Below, piece by piece: positions 21,763 to 33,701 of a stretch of 64,000 nucleotides of DNA. The notes beneath the pieces were generated by a model. It made no database searches. It had not been told where the DNA came from and worked only from the letters and a program-made list of their open reading frames with translations. The stretch's first letter is position 1. Each line of letters opens with the position of its first letter. The position numbers were made by a program, and so were the translations under genes. Source of the stretch: Ephemerocybe angulata (taxonomy: Eukaryota; Basidiomycota; Agaricomycetes; Agaricales; Psathyrellaceae); contig JAACJK010000221.1 in NCBI GenBank assembly GCA_013368325.1, positions 558,001 through 622,000 of the forward strand, given 5' to 3'.

Positions 21763-23192
21763 ATGACACCTGGACGGAGGAGGAAACTACTTTTGTCTTA
21801 TGCTCCGGATTGGTGCGTCCCAGAAGTGCATTACTGCCACATGAACAGCACTGACCACGTCCGAGTAGGATATTGACACTTGCACTGGCGTACGTCTTTC
21901 AAATTTGGTGGCCATTCTCCTCCCTCACGGTGCTAACCCAATGTATAGTGCTTTGTTTTTCTCCCTGGACAAGGTCGATGGCTACCGCCGAGTCTTCTCC
22001 CTTGAAGACACATCGTACGTCTCATTGCTGGGAACCAGTATGCTGCTCGCTTACAATCCGGAGCCAACAGGCTGCGACATCCTTACGCCCTCCATGAACG
22101 AGTTCCCGACCGTTGGCTCTACCTCATATGTGCAGTCGCCCCCCTCGTGTTACTTCTTATTATCAATTTCTTCACCGTTCGCTCATGGTGGGACTGGCAC
22201 AATTGTACGTCTGTCAATTTTCATTTCGAAGAGGCTTCGTGCTCACCGTCGTCCACACAGCTTGGCTCGGCCGTACGTCTCTCCTCTGCTTTTACCTGCC
22301 TCATTGTCCTCGACCCTTACCTTGACGTGCACAGTCATCCTTGGACTGGCTCTGACAGGGGCAGTAACGCAGTTCGTCAAAATTACTGTCGGGAGACCGA
22401 GGCCAGGTGAGTATCCCTTTTTTTGTCAATGCCAATATGATCGGGAGTCTGAACCGCAACAATCGAACAGATGTTATTGCACGATGCATCCCTCCCGAGG
22501 GCTCCGTAGACCCACCGTTTGGGCTGACCGACTGGACAATCTGCACGCAGGCCGATGTCTACATCCTGCGGGATGGATTCAGGAGTTTTCCATCGGGACA
22601 TTCTAGCAGTGGGTACTGCGCTGCTGCGCACATGGCAATGACTGACCCCACCGCACAGTGTCTTTCGCCGGATTAGGATTCCTTTCATTTTATCTTGCAG
22701 GCAAGATGCACCTTTTCGACAAACGTGGGCACGCTGTATGCCATTTCCTATTTATAGCCCGTCATGTGTATTCTAATCTATTTTTATATCCTCCTAACGC
22801 CACAGGGTAAAGCCTGGCTCGCACTGACACCGTTCTGTGGTGCGGCCCTTGTCGCGATTTCGCGCTCCATGGACTACAGACACCATTGGCACGATATCCT
22901 CGTCGGCTCTGTCCTCGGCGTGGTCCTTTCGTTCTTCGCTTACAGGCAGTACTACCCATCGCTCTCGTCGGAGGTCTCGCACAAGCCATACAGTCCGCGG
23001 ATCAAGGAAGCGTCGGAGGAGGGGGCGGGGCTTGCTTCTGGCGGAGGGGGGCTCCCTTTGCACAATGCAGCCACCTCGAGCACGAGCAGGAGTGAGTTTG
23101 CCTCGGCAAGGTACCCTCTGCAGTCCAGGGGTGAGGCGGAATATCATGAGCTGGACGGAACAGTGCCGAGGCCAGGTCAGGGGAATGTGTGA
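21763..23192 (+). CDS. PAP2-type lipid phosphate phosphatase (DPP1/LPP-like)
   Basis: Multi-exon membrane phosphatase. A short first exon MTPGRRRKLLLSYAPDW joins through GTGCGT introns to WILTLALA and ALFFSLDKVDGYRRVFSLED. Membrane helices include APLVLLLIINFFTV and LGLALTGAVTQFV. All three signature motifs of the PAP2 superfamily are visible: KITVGRPRP, PSGHSS (FRSFPSGHSS) and SRSMDYRHHWHDILVG, with catalytic His residues in motifs 2 and 3. The C-terminal tail (from about 22990) is hydrophilic and Gly/Ser-rich, probably cytosolic. The family hydrolyses diacylglycerol pyrophosphate, phosphatidate and lysophosphatidate in the vacuolar or Golgi membrane; the exact substrate is unknown. Stop TGA is 23190-23192; the next gene converges 171 bases away. 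Confidence 0.93.
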
Positions 23193-23363
23193 CATATCGA
23201 AGGATGGGGAGGATGAGAGTGGATTTACTTTTCTAACATTGTATACTACCCCGATACCCAATCTTCACCTAAATCTACCACAGGATGGACATTGACGTTT
23301 AACTAATACATGTGCCGGCTTCGCGATATCACTGGCAATACTGTACAAAGGATTTGAGGTCGA

Positions 23364-25104
23364 CTACTGGTAAAGGATGACATACCGAGGGACTATCGCA
23401 TCGGTATTAAAGACGAGCAGCTGGTCGGAAGGAAGCCTAGTTCCGTCTCGATAAGGTGACAGATGAACCTGGAATACATAACTGTCAGAGTAAATTCATA
23501 GCAGATGAATACCGTTCTTACAACATCGAGACCTTGACCATTATCTTGCTTGGTACACGCCTCTTCTGCAGACAATTGCGGCGCGTCTGTGCTGGAAACC
23601 ACCTTGACGAGTAGAAGCACCTTGACACCGCGCCCTGAGTCCACTGCATCCTGCTGGCGTCCGGTAGCAGCCCTGTCCGCACTGAGAGCATTGCAAGAAA
23701 CGTCGTAGTAAGTACCGTATATGAAGGAGCATAACGTTGAGAAACGAACCAGCTGGAGTTCCCAGAAAGCCGAACAAAGCGGGGGAAATCCACCGAGTTA
23801 AAGACGTTACGACCAAGAACGTCGCAGAAGCTGCAGCCATAGTTCTTGCACGGCGCTGTGATCCTTGAGTCCGACATTTGGCACTTCCGCGTCAGGGCTA
23901 CCCAACGGCGGCTCTCCTCTGGTGCAATCCCATCGACGTCTCGGAGATGTGATCTGAGTACAATGTATCAAAATGGGGATTAGAGACGCGGTCTGGCGAG
24001 TGCGGCTGAGAGGAGGAACGGACTTGTACTGGTTCTGCCTCGCTGTCACAGAGTCACTTTGGTATACCTTGAAGATCCCGGCCACATTTGCCCGACGACT
24101 TTGGCTCTTCCAATCGTTGCTAAAGAAGGTGTGGACTGTGTCGAGGACCTTAGCTCAAATTCACCGGGCCAGTGAAAGAAAAGAAGAGTTTCTTACCTTT
24201 CTTGTACAGATCCAGAGCCTTTGGAATGTCGAGGACGCATGGTGCTTTGGATATTGCCCTAACCTTGAGCGTCTCAAACGCGGATTGAGGATTCGCTGAT
24301 CTCAATGTCAACGGGTGCTTCTGAGATAGACATTACGCCCCAGACGTGCTAGACGTTGTGACTCACAAGAGAGAGGTAGCGGTGCCCCAATCTGAGCATC
24401 ATCTCGACACGTCCGACCGCAGAACTGGTATAGCTTTCCCTTAGGGTCTACGGCCCTCGGCTTGGCCATACAATGCTACTCAAGTATGATGTTAAAGCGT
24501 TAGGCTATGTATCACGACACTCACCCCACAAAGATTCTGAAGCGTCTTCAATTTGGTGCGACACGCCAGATCACAGGTGTTGTAGAATCCACCATTGGGC
24601 TTGGGCGCTTTCGGCTTCTCGTAGCATACTTCACAGCGTTTCTCCAGCTCCGCTGCACATGTATTCCCGCATGTCGGATAAGTCTTCGCGGGGGTGGAGT
24701 ACGGAGGTTTCTTCTTGCATATCTGAGTAAAACATATGAGTCTGGCCTGTTAGTGTGACTGTGAGATCCCGTACGACGCAGAGCGAAGGTGCTGGCGGCC
24801 CCGGGGTCTGGTTTGCGGTTGTAGACCTAGTGCGGCGGGCCTGGTCTGTGTCTGAGTCGGTTGCCCGGCGCCTGCCTGTCGAACTGGTGCCATTCTGCGT
24901 CCGTTGGTTTGCGGTGTTCCCTGAAGTTTGCCTAGTATTGCGTCTAGCCATAGAATCTGGGGGATCGTTGTCGATCGGGCGAGTATCATCATCTGTAGTA
25001 TAGTTGTTTGTGGTAGGCGAGCTCGCTTCGGGTACCCCAGGGTCCGATCTGCCGTATCCCAGCCATTGGGGAAGGAAGGACATGGTGGACGCGAAGAAGC
25101 TCAT
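23364..25104 (-). CDS. Cys-rich protein with a divergent ADP-ribosyltransferase (PARP-like) domain
   Basis: At least six exons. Exon 1 (from ATG 25104 or 25083) encodes a disordered Ser/Thr/Arg-rich region. Next come Cys-rich exons: CKKKPPYSTPAKTYPTCGNTC, RCEVCYEKPKAPKPNGGFYN, YNTCDLACRTKLKTLCG and KPRAVDPKGKLYQFCGRTC, repeated CxxC / CG..C units that look like zinc binders. Then VLDIPKALDLYKK, a helix-rich exon (FFSNDWKSQSRRANVAGIFK) and the domain that in related basidiomycete proteins is PARP-like: SRRWVALTRKC, APCKNYGCSFCDVLGRNVF, GVKVLLLVKVV and LLVFNTDAIVPRYVILYQ. In relatives I recall RRWHGT and DELVVY here, giving the H and E of the H-Y-E triad; this protein has WVALT and DQLLVF. It may therefore be a pseudoenzyme. 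Stop at 23364-23366. Confidence 0.72.
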
Positions 25105-26291
25105 TGGGGGGATCGCTCTTATCAGCAGCTCGCCTTTATGGGCACGCCTTTACCAATCAATCGGTCACATGTTAGCCACGAGGTGCCGAAGCACAGACTG
25201 CGCATCTTAAGCGCCGTTAAGCGCCCAAGGGTGTTTCGGTAACACTGTGATTTTAAGTCAGCCTGCTCTGGGCGAGTAGTGATAGATAGATTTTGTTATA
25301 CATTTTGAAGAGTTCTGAGATTTCGTTTCGGATAGAGACTACAAGCTATGATCCATGCCCCAGTGCGAGTCGCTGCTGAAGAACAGGATTCTCGGCAGTT
25401 GCCGAACAACCTGACGTCAGCAAGTCGGCGCTTCAACTGCGCTCCACCTCACTCCTTTCCTTCCTTCCACCAGCATCCAGGGTCCCAAGCCACGTCTTAA
25501 GGACAAAATATACCCCCCATACCTCTATTACTATCAAGGGGCTAGGGCCGAAATGTGCGCTCGATGTCTACAATTCCGACAACACCACTCAAAACTCTAC
25601 TCAGGCTCGCGTCAAATGGAACTTGGTTTTGCTATGATCTGATTTGTTCGTGAGCCAGAGGATGAAGCAAATAGCACTCTAAGGATCCTTCCCTTTGATT
25701 ATACAGTCGCACACTCTAACCTCCTGGCCCTAGTCACCCCAGCGACCCGCCTTCCATACTTAACCTGCTTCTGACTGCGTTTTGTTATGCAGGCGGCGTC
25801 ATCGATTCATCATTTACGCCCTTGACCGTCCGGCCACGACTGCATCGGTACCCTAGCTGGACAAATTGGCTGCTGCGTCGACGAAGAACATGCCAAACCG
25901 TGCGGTCAGCTTTTCTGGCCAACCTCATCTGGTTTAGGGATGATACGGCTTTGCGACGCTTAGCTGGTTGCGAAACCACACTTGTCCCCCAAATTCTCCG
26001 TCCAGCCGCAAAGGACTGTCCGGCTCTTTTCCAACCTCCTGCGTCTGCTTCGCCCCTTGCCGGAAATACTGCTCATTCCTGACGTCATGACAGCGGTACA
26101 TTTGGCTGCATGCTCTGATGCCTCTAAGAAGTATAATGGTCCTCATCGAGCTTGGCGGAGCTTATAATCATATCTTCGCTGGCGCTTTCAGAACTTTTCG
26201 CACTCAGGCCAGCGTGGCCACTACATCCAGACCAACATCACCAGGTCTAGGTGCGGTGTAAGGCGGCTGGAGGTACTATCTTGGTGCTCCT
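25105..26291. other. Intergenic, 1.2 kb, no gene assigned
   Basis: Divergent promoter region between the ADP-ribosyltransferase-like gene and the histidine kinase. Two tandem motif copies, CTTAAGCGCCGTTAAGCGCCC, sit at 25206-25226, just upstream of the ADP-ribosyltransferase-like start. Some of the 3' part (from about 25800) may belong to N-terminal exons of the histidine kinase whose start I could not fix. Confidence 0.4.
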
Positions 26292-29200
26292 TTGGGTTGT
26301 TCCGTGCGACACCTTGGTGGGAACTTTGGGTTGAGGAACGACGGATTCGTACATCCACTCGTTTCGTTATCCTTCGACGTGCTTACCCACCCGCGATCTT
26401 GGAATCAAGTTCTTCGACACGCACGACAATCTGCGGCTTGCCCGCGGGCAATTACCCTGTTCATGGTTCACTCTGAAGGCTCAGTGCAGTCAGACATCCT
26501 CATCCTTCTACGGGCTTCCGAACACGTTCCCGACGCTGATGGACAATTCTCGCTACCGGGGTATCATGGTGAGAGAAGCAAGGAGACAGAGGGGATTCTG
26601 CGAAGGGTGGAGGCGATGATGCAGAGGATGCAGATTGCGGAGGAGATGGTTAGGATCCTGGATGCTGAAACGGACGAGACGGATCCCACCGACGAGCCTC
26701 TGGCGCCTCCTTTCTCAACCAATTCAACCCCCTTTTATACTCCACCTCCTTCTCCCCCTCCCGAAGTTCCATATGTGTACGCTTCGCCAATCCCATCGCA
26801 TCAAATTCAAGGAGAAAACCATTGTTCGACCTGCGAGCAGTCTCTGGGGAACGGTGTAGCTGACGCACGGCCCTTCTTATCTTTCGACTCTACAATTCCG
26901 ACCAGCGGGGACGATGCCCTCGCTTCCCTCGAGCTTAACCTTCTGAAACGTCAAGTACAGGACGTTGCCCGTGTTTGCAGCGCTGTAGCGCTGGGTGACT
27001 TGACGCAATCGCTGAGTGTTCCTCCACTGGGAAGAGAAATGGTGCACCTCAATCAGGAGATGGTCGATATGATTGCGAACTTGCGCCCACTGGAAGAGGT
27101 TTCGAGGGTAGTTCGGGAGGTGGCGGTGGAAGGGAAGCTTGGGAGCCATGCGCTCGTTTATAACGCAAAGGGATCGTGGAAGGGTCTGATGGACGCGGTG
27201 AATAGCTTAACGGATACCTTTACGAGCCAGGTGTGTGCAGGATTCTCTTTGTTTGTCAACTTGTCGGTATTGACGAACGCCCAATAGGTTCGCGACTCTA
27301 CAAAAGTTCTCGGGGCTGTCGCTCAGGGCGACCTCTCCAAGGAAATGCCACTCGCCGACACTCGAGGCGAGATCCTCGATTCCAATAATGCAGTCAACAG
27401 CATGGTCGCGAGTCTTCGCTCCCTCGCTGATACTGTGTCTCGAGGGACGCTTCAAAGTTCACAGGGCATACTCGGTGGGCGGGTGGATGTTCCAGACGCT
27501 CAGGGCGTCTGGCTCGAACTAGTCGGCAATGTCAACGGTGTCTGCTCTGCCTTAACAGACCAGGTACGCAGCGTCTCGGCGGTTGCGAACGCCGTGACCC
27601 AAGGGGACTTGACGCAGAAGGTTGCTACGGGCCGGAAAGACGAGATAGGCACAGCTGATGAAAGTGTGAACGCAATGGTCGAACGGCTCGGAGCCTTCGC
27701 GGGCGGACTTTTCGAATTTCGGCTCGAGGTTGAAGGGGCGGAGGATGGGCAGGTACTTCCGGGCGTGTGGGGTGAATTGACAAGTCAGCTTCAGGTGTGT
27801 CTTGTCTCGATTGCTGCCTTCCGATTATGATGAGTTCTAACTTCCTGACTCTCCTTCTGCCTTAAGAACATGATGTCGACCACCACGGTACAACTGCGTG
27901 AATTCCAGGACGTTGCTGATGCGGTGGTTGCGGGGGACCTTACGAAGTCTGTGAGCGCCGGGATGGAGGGCGAGATGCTTGAGTTGAAGGTGGCGATGAA
28001 TTCTATGGTGCGTATGGACATTGCCAGTTCAAGCACCGCATCGTGCTCACCTCGACCAACACCGTTCGCTCTGATTTTCAGGTTCCGTTCCTCAACTTGT
28101 TGGCAAAGGAAGTGACTCGAGTCGCTCAAGAAATAGGGACAGAAGGTGTCTTGGGTGGGCAGGTCAACGTGCCCAATGTGCAAGGCACTTGGAAGGTTAG
28201 CCCGAGGCTCAATCACTACTCGACCTCTGGGGGTCATCAGCTGATGCGTTATATTCTCCAGGTCCTCGTTGATAACATTAATGTCATGGCCATGAACTGT
28301 ACGATCAAAGTCCGCCAGATCACCCGAGTCACGAAGGCCGTAGCGGCGGGAGACCTTACGAAGAAAATCGATGCCGGTGCGCGCGGCGAAATCCTTGAGC
28401 TCAAGGATACAGGTATACCCCTTTCCGTCTCTGCTTCCGCGGATTATGGAGATCTCTGACTCTCCTTTTCATGTCGTTTAGTGAACGGAATGGTGGACAC
28501 CCTGAAAGCGTTTGCTGAAGACATAACGTGTGTGGCGAAGGAGGTCGGGGTTGAAGGGAAGCTCGGGAGACAGGCGAAGGTCGCTAAAGTCTCAGGGAAG
28601 TGGAAGGATTTAGCCCAGAATGTCAATGTTCTGGCAAGCAATGTAGCTGTTGGTTTACTCTGCCAGTCTCTATGGATTATGCTAAACTAACGTTCTCAAT
28701 CTCGTTTTGTTTAGATTACTTTGCAAGTCCGTGCAATCGCCACCACTACTAATGCAGTGGCACGGGGCGACCTGACAAAAACTATCACTGGCATTACGGT
28801 CAAAGGGGAAATGCGGTTCCTCGTAAACACGATCAACAACATGATCGACCGTCTGCTGCTATTTGCCTTGGAGGTGAAGAAGGTGGCAACAGAGGTCGGG
28901 ATGAAAGGACGGTTGGGCGCACAGGCGGATGTTTGGTTCATGGAAGGGATTTGGAAGGAGCTGACGTGAGTTCACGTTCAGTCCTCTCATCGGTAGTGCT
29001 GCAATGGACTGAGTAAAGATACTGACAAGCTGCCTTCAATTAGCGTTTCGGTCAACACCATGGCAGGCAAGCTGGCCGTCCAGGTGCACAACTTTTCGCA
29101 GATCTCAGGCGCAGCTATGGACGGAGAGTACAAGAGCCTCATCACCGTCGAGGCGAGTGGTGAGATGGAGGTTCTGAAGATACACGTGAACCGGATGGTT

Positions 29201-29553
29201 CTTATTCTTCGAGACAGGGTCCTACATAACGAAAACGCGAAAGATGCAGCGCACCTGGCAGACAAGGTGCAGGGTGAGTTTATGGCGAATATGAGCCACG
29301 AAATACGGTCAGTTCTCCGACGTCTCCTCTACCCAACTCCCTCGTTGTTGCAATGATCTTGCGCGGCGGGAAAGCCACAGCCTACTAATACGTCAGCGCT
29401 TCTTCTTACTTTAGCACCCCTATGAATGGGATCATCGGATTGACTGAGCTGGAGCTGGATGGCGACCTGAGTCCTGGCCAGAGGAAGATGATGATGGCAG
29501 TCCACACAGCGGCGCTCGCTATGCTGATAACCATTGCGCCGGTGTTTGCGTAG
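26292..29553 (+). CDS. Group III (HAMP-repeat) hybrid histidine kinase, truncated in HisKA
   Basis: The N-terminal part ([20 protein letters not shown], then a coiled segment [20 protein letters not shown]) and seven consecutive HAMP/linker units match the group III kinases (NIK1/OS-1/HHK) that sense osmotic stress upstream of HOG-type pathways and are fungicide targets. Units start at [102 protein letters not shown] and [16 protein letters not shown]. The HisKA box [19 protein letters not shown] is intact across an intron, but the frame ends soon after [18 protein letters not shown] at TAG 29551-29553. The ATPase domain and the receiver domain are missing and are not found downstream. The third unit is also degraded ([14 protein letters not shown] where relatives have LEVGTEG). 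Eight or so short introns remain consistent. The true start may lie upstream of 26292. Confidence 0.8.
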
Positions 29554-30015
29554 CCTGTGGGCATAGGTTCGGTGGAACCTCGATGCGCCCAAGGTAAGTA
29601 GTCCTTTTTCTGTCCTTTATATCTCTTGCTCTCCTTCGCTTTGCATATGGTTTGGTTTTGTAGACTCAGTCACCGGTTTCCTCCCTTCTTGGGGTTTTAT
29701 GTGGAGTACTTGTCTCGTATATGTTTGGTTGGGCTTTTGGCTTCCTTTCGACGGTCTCGCGAGCTACGCGTGTGTATTCTATTTTACGACGAATTTGTCG
29801 TGGTTTTCTGGGATTGGACACCCTGTGATCTAGTAGTCTTCGAAGATCTCTTTGTTTCGGCTGCCTTCCTTTGTCCCTTTATGCCTTACTCTGGCTCTGT
29901 CGCTGTGCTCCATCTTTCTGAGCCAAATCAAACACGATTTTTCACCTTACATTGGGAGCCTCAATGCTATCATCGGTGTACACGAACTATACTCTTGCAC
30001 TAACCACTCAGGGTA
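29554..30015. other. 3' flank of truncated histidine kinase
   Basis: T-rich, pyrimidine-biased DNA. An open frame (29626-30003, plus) is hydrophobic and anonymous. No trace of the HATPase N, G1 or G2 boxes or of a receiver domain, so the kinase is not simply split by a long intron here. Confidence 0.5.
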
Positions 30016-30458
30016 TTACTCTTTCTTCACCAGTTCGAAGACACCCGTGGCCTCCCTGACATAGTCCCTGATAAATGGGTGTTCAGGTTCGGCCGCCCGG
30101 ATTATGTAGTTTCCCCTGGTGACAGTATCAGCATCTCGAAACCGAGCACGTCGGTAATCCGTGCCCACCCTGCTTTGAGCTTGGGGTCCAGCGTAACCTC
30201 CAGACTGCCAAGTGCAGCCGATACCCTTCCCCAAGGGCCGTCCGGGAATCCCTGGTAGATATCGAACCCCGACTGGGGATTGCCCAAGAGGAAGACCAGG
30301 GCCGCGTTATCGTCGGGTCCCTTGGGAGTCCAGACGATTGTCGTTTTCTCGCCGATGGTGAAGTTTGTAAGATGCAGGGCACTGACACCGCACACTGCAG
30401 TGGCTAGGACGGTAGCGTACGAGAGGGTTCTTGAGGAATTCACGTCAATGAATGGCAA
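30016..30458 (-). pseudogene. Small secreted protein gene with an apparent 1-base frameshift
   Basis: ATG 30458 opens a protein with an N-terminal signal-like stretch (TLSYATVLATAVCGVSA-LH) and a beta-rich domain (FTIGEKTTIVWTPKGPDDNA, ALVFLLGNPQSGFDIYQGFP) of the kind found in small secreted fungal proteins with a Kre9/Knh1-like N-terminal fold; that resemblance is loose. The frame closes after LILSPGETT. The adjacent frame continues with GNYIIRAAEPEHPFIRDYVR and ATGVFELVKKE to a stop at 30016-30018, and this reads as the natural continuation. The switch falls at a run of four G at about 30110-30114 (C run on the plus strand); one more G would restore a single frame. No GT-AG intron repairs it. 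It is either a young pseudogene or a sequence error. Confidence 0.6.
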
Positions 30459-31038
30459 TGGTTGAAAACAAGAGCTTCAAAACGGTCGGACGTACGAGGT
30501 AAGCTTCATTCTGAGTGGCCGTTCACTGTTGACAATGTGTAGAGAGGGATAGTGCTTAGGCCATAAGAATATCGCACATTTTATACGCCTTGTACAAGTC
30601 CAGAGAAGCCGCTTATTTCTCCGTCCATCTGTATTCTTCGAAGCTTCAATCATAATTACACCCGTCGCATATGGACACTGAGCGCCCGCCCGGGGATCCC
30701 AGAGCATTGACGATGTGTTTCATATAGGCATAGAACCTCAGAAAGGGGGAGTGGATGTCACCTGGTGGAGGTGAGAACAGAAAGAAGACATACCAAGTAC
30801 TCGGAGCTAATGAAAGGGGCGCATACCATACCCGTTAGTTCCACGCACACTTCCTTCCCCTTCTACCCTCTCGGTCAATCCGACTCCCGAGTGTGACTGG
30901 TTGATCAGTGAACAAGCTTCACGGAGTGCATAGGCATAGGCGCCGAGCGCTAAACACTTTTTAATGCGCTGGTAAGCTAGGGTATTACACTCGCCAGTGC
31001 AAAACACACAGCAGCCACAAACACAGTACTCGGGAACC
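30459..31038. other. Intergenic, no gene seen
   Basis: Lies between the 5' end of the small secreted protein gene and the 3' end of the P450 gene. It includes GGCGCCGAGCGCTAAAC at about 30939-30955, a relaxed form of the recurring motif. Confidence 0.5.
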
Positions 31039-33325
31039 TCACGCACGCCCTTTCTCCCTGCGAACAAGCCTAATAGGAGTATCCTTCACCCCAAGCGTGA
31101 TAAACAATGTAGCATCCAACACCCTCTCCTTCCACTGTCCCACCGTCTCGCCCTTTTGCAAAAGTGGCTCCAGCTTGTAGTCTCGGATAAGAAGGGTCAG
31201 GAAGCACACTGCCTCGGATGTGGCGAACCTGCGGCCCACACATTCTCGGGGACCTTCGTGCGATAGTGAGTACCAGACGAGCGGACAAGATGGGATGGGT
31301 CGATGGACTCACCGACGCTAAAAGCCGTAAAATTGTCTCCCTCCTTTGAGGCGCCGTACCATCGCGAGGGCTTGAAGGTTTCGGGCTCGTCGTAGTATCT
31401 CGGGTTGTACTCTGAATTTTCGGTCAGAGAAAGGTCGAAACACTGCGAATGGTCACGTACCCAGACCGACGACGTCGACCACCATCGTGGTGCCCTTCGG
31501 TACCGGGATCGTGTCAACACCTTCTTCGCCTACGGGGCGCGGAAGCTTGATCGTCGTGTCCTTGGTCGCCTGACGGAACATGAGGTATCCGGAGGCTAAC
31601 GAGAGAGAAGTGTCAGGATGCTGGTCTTTACGAGGATGAGGCGCAGGACGTACGGAACATTCGGAGAGTCTCAAGGAAAACGGCCAATACTTTGTCGAGG
31701 CTGGCGTAGTCCTCAAACGCCTGCGAGCTTTCCTTAGTGGTGGGATTGAGGTGAGTGGGTGGAATATGGCGTTACCGGGGCTCTGTCCCAACCGACAACT
31801 TGCAGGATATGGTCCAATATTTCCTGCTGTATATCCGGATTGCATGCGAGGAACGCAAGGGACGCAGCCAACGTATGGGCAGTTGTTTCTGAAGACGCGT
31901 CAAACTATGACTCGCTCATAACCATGGACGATATTCACCATGACCAGCGAAGAGCAGTATGAAAACGTTGCCGATCTGTAGTAAGCGCGATGATTTAGCG
32001 AGCAGCTAACAACCACTGGAGTACGCAACTCTCACCAGTTCGGAATCATCAAGCGCATACTTGTTCCCCTCCGCTTCGTTTGCCTTTATCATGAGGGTGA
32101 AAGCGTCCGAGGCCGCATCGTTGCTCTTGACCGAATCCCTTCGACGTGCGATTTGTTCCTTCATGAACGTCATCATCGTGTCGACAGCAGCTTCTATCTC
32201 TCCAAGACTACACGAAGGAAACATTAGCACAAGGATAAGTCGCACTATGACACACTCACTATTTGAAAGGCAGCTTCCTCACCCACTTTGGCAAGAACAC
32301 AAGCGCTGTATTGCGATCAGTGATAATGCGAAGCGCCTGCTGCACCGTCATGCCGCCGTTCTCAGCGGCTGGGGGCTCGAACCAGCTGAACGACAGTCCA
32401 AAGCCACATCGGCTGATGACGAGCAAGGCGAACTGGAATGTGAGTTTCTGGACGACGGGGACATCAATGGTGTCCTTGCTCGCCCAGCCCTCTTCTTCCA
32501 CCATTTGCGCGTATATCTCGGCGGTCTTGACCCACACGTCCTCGTACCTGTGTACATTAGCGTGCGTCAGATGGAAGTGGCTGGTTGGAGATAAACCTCA
32601 CAGTTTAGTGTTGAATGCTGGACCAACGACTCTACGGTGCGTTCTCCATGTGTCTCCGTCGGCCGCCACGAGATTCTGTCCCCAGAAGCTGTTGAGGGTG
32701 AGTGATCAGTCGTTCAGAGTAACTTGGATGCTTACAGAAGTGCCTGGCTCATCTCTTCCGGCTTTGCGAAGTCCGTCCTGTGCGAACCGAACGCGATTTG
32801 CCGCAACACATCCAAGTTGGAGGTGACGATGAGCGGGGCGCCAGCGATCCATGGAGTGACAGAAAATGTCTCCGAGTTGAAGCGCTTGTACACTACAGTG
32901 GTGTGTGGGATTTCATACGCCAAGTGGTAAGAATAATGGTCCACTTACACGAATGGTGTTTCCGCCCGTTCCAGAGGAAACTCAGCCCGGGATTCCACCA
33001 TGCTGTGGGGGACAAGACCCCTGGCAAAGAGAATGGACTGAAAGGAGTTCGGAGACCTGGCATATAGTTTACCGCCTGAGCTTGTGTGAGCAAGTCCTCT
33101 AGACCGAAGCACCGATGTGGCAATCACCTTCAAGCCACGAACAAACTTGACAAGGCTCGATGTCGCGAGAACCACAGCGACGGTCACCAAAACAAGAGAA
33201 AGAGAGACGGATCCCTGGTCCCCGCGCACATATCTCCCGGAGCCAGAGGGCAGTTTTGCCAGTAACCCAGCGAGAATTGGCGGTATGTCGACAGCCATTG
33301 CGGTGAGATGGGTGTTTGGAGGCAA
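31039..33325 (-). CDS. Cytochrome P450 monooxygenase
   Basis: Multi-exon P450 with all landmarks. N-terminal membrane anchor VSLSLVLVTVAVVLATSSLV, then the proline-rich turn PGLRTPFSPFSLPGVLSPTA. The C-helix region is NLVAADGDTWRTHRRVVGPA. The I-helix oxygen-binding motif is split by an intron and reads FAGH-ETTAHTLAA. The K-helix is VFLETLRMFP (ExxR), followed by the meander PETFKPSRWYG and the haem-binding FTAFSVG-PRECVGRRFA, again across an intron, with the axial Cys. The stop is at 31039. The start may be ATG 33325 or 33298 (MAVDIPPILAG). It should be an ER-anchored monooxygenase needing a P450 reductase. I cannot assign a CYP family, and no biosynthetic cluster genes are adjacent. The frame is intact through about ten exons. 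Confidence 0.93.
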
Positions 33326-33701
33326 GAAGCAAGGTCTGGGTGCCTATTTTGAGCTCTGCCCACATTTAAATCTTCAGTAAAAGATACGCATGAAGGCGTG
33401 AGTATGCCGGCACCACCGTTCGGAAGGAATGAGGAGGAGGACTTGAAGTCCTCAGGCCGGTCTTGCAGGCTCAATTTCTACAAAATCGATGACTTGCTGG
33501 CGCATAAGAGTATTCTGTCGCTCAGTAGGTAACTTGAAGCTTGAAGAAACCGCAAAACCAAATTGCTTTCAGTAGAGGGAGAAAGTAAGCAGGGCCGATG
33601 ACCATTTTCGATGACCTCGAAAGATGGCCGTTCACCCGGCAAATTGAAATCGGTCAAGGCAATGGCCGAACGAGAACGCGCAAAGCAAAAAGCAAAAAGC
33701 T
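33326..33701. other. Intergenic between P450 and tRNA
   Basis: About 375 bases containing the P450 promoter on the minus strand and the 3' flank of the tRNA. A run of A-rich repeats (AAAGCAAAAAGCAAAAAGC, 33682-33700) abuts the tRNA 3' end; on the tRNA strand this gives GCTTTTTGCTTTTTG, whose T runs can act as the polymerase III terminator. Confidence 0.5.

Noticed and set aside
26292..29553. Idea that the histidine kinase is complete with distant ATPase exons
   Set aside because: No N, G1 or G2 box or receiver motif is found in any frame up to the next gene at 30016.
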